A stretch of DNA of 31,390 nucleotides from an uncultured Bacteroidales bacterium (lineage in GTDB: Bacteria; Bacteroidota; Bacteroidia; Bacteroidales; Marinilabiliaceae), in NCBI GenBank assembly GCA_937892255.1, contig CALAUL010000103.1, forward strand, positions 1 through 31,390. The letters are read 5' to 3'. The notes below the pieces were generated by a model. The model was not told where the DNA came from and made no database searches. It saw nothing but the letters and a program-made list of their open reading frames with translations. A program made the position numbers and the translations under genes. This document shows, piece after piece, positions 31,235 through 31,390 of the stretch; positions within the stretch are counted from its first letter, which is position 1, and the number at the start of each line of letters is the position of its first letter.

Positions 31235-31332
31235 GGGTAAGTCCCTGTGACGACCAGCTCCTTTTGAACCCTCCAGGGCTTGACCGCAGCAAAGGTAGAA
31301 GGTCGAGCGGTGCGATTCAGATAAGCTTACCC
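31235..31332 (+). ncRNA. ffs: Signal recognition particle RNA (bacterial small SRP, 4.5S)
   Basis: The closing stem GGGTAAG (31235-31241) pairs with CTTACCC (31326-31332). Inside, CGACC pairs with GGTCG and CCTTT with AAAGG, and the sequence GAACCCTCCAGG-GC ... GC-AGCAAAGG matches the conserved asymmetric loop of bacterial SRP RNA (CCAGG on one side, AGCA on the other). The RNA is about 98 bases, the length of the small bacterial type. It binds Ffh and targets nascent membrane proteins to SecYEG. The apical hexanucleotide is TTGACC rather than the usual CGGAAG with its GGAA tetraloop. A tRNA-Thr gene follows 4 bases later. Confidence 0.85.
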
Positions 31333-31336
31333 ACCT

Positions 31337-31390
31337 GCCTGTGTAGCTCAGTTGGCCAGAGCAGCTGATTTGTAATCAGCTGGTCGGGGG
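31337..31390 (+). tRNA. tRNA-Thr (TGT), cut by window end
   Basis: The 5' part of a tRNA is visible: acceptor GCCTGTG, TA, D arm GCTCAGTTGGCCAGAGC, and anticodon stem GCTGA / TCAGC around TTTGTAA, giving anticodon TGT for threonine. The variable region begins and the T arm and 3' acceptor are beyond the window. It follows the SRP RNA so closely that both may come from one precursor. Confidence 0.92.

Noticed and set aside
1..31390. Mobile element, prophage or defence island
   Set aside because: No transposase, integrase, terminal inverted repeats, target duplications, toxin-antitoxin pair, restriction enzyme or phage structural gene was recognised anywhere in the window.

Overview
The window looks like core chromosome of a member of the Bacteroidota, probably order Bacteroidales. 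The evidence is: (i) promoters of the Bacteroidota type, TTTG-N19/20-TAnnTTTG, in front of ssb, the TPR gene, the tRNA pair, the DUF4199 operon and the SRP RNA; (ii) start codons mostly without Shine-Dalgarno sequences; (iii) lineage families such as GldD, DUF4293, DUF4199, a short primary sigma factor lacking region 1.1, a CBM20-bearing GH77 enzyme, and a bacterial GGGPS-family enzyme. I see no insertion sequence, prophage, CRISPR array or integrase.

Layout. 1-487 is non-coding and holds two short-period tandem repeats (7 bp and 11 bp). Then comes an RluA pseudouridine synthase (minus), diverging from ssb. After a terminator and a gene-free gap follows gldD - phosphopantetheinyl transferase - GGGPS-like synthase, then gyrB running into a BtuFCD-type importer. 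A membrane TPR protein and ribH are followed by tRNA-Tyr(GTA) and tRNA-Ser(CGA), an Lrp/AsnC regulator (minus), a secreted M64 metallopeptidase and an aldo/keto reductase. On the minus strand malQ is followed by a double-META lipoprotein. The plus strand resumes with DUF4293 - TRIC channel - AddB-like helicase/nuclease. Then come der - RDD protein (minus), fabI (minus), degP/htrA and rpoD (plus). A five-gene minus-strand operon follows: DUF4199 - GT2 - small hypothetical (apparently frameshifted) - cca - TrmH-type methyltransferase. The right edge holds the SRP 4.5S RNA and the start of tRNA-Thr(TGT).

Most of the window is housekeeping: replication and repair (SSB, GyrB, AddB-like), transcription (RpoD), translation and RNA maturation (tRNAs, CCA enzyme, TrmH, RluA, Der, SRP RNA), lipid and cofactor synthesis (FabI, PPTase, RibH) and envelope care (DegP, GldD). 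I found no multi-gene system that I can claim is new.

The observations most worth following are regulatory or structural. The best is a near-perfect sigma-54 (-24/-12) promoter in front of degP with two TGACATTTTGTC palindromes 31 bp apart upstream, which resemble enhancer sites for a sigma-54 activator. Others are five TGCGCA palindromes at exact 11-bp spacing, a terminator-shaped hairpin inside the signal-peptide codons of btuF just after gyrB, an apparent gldE gap between ssb and gldD, a likely one-base frameshift in the small gene between the GT2 gene and cca, and an SRP RNA whose apical GGAA-type loop is replaced by TTGACC.
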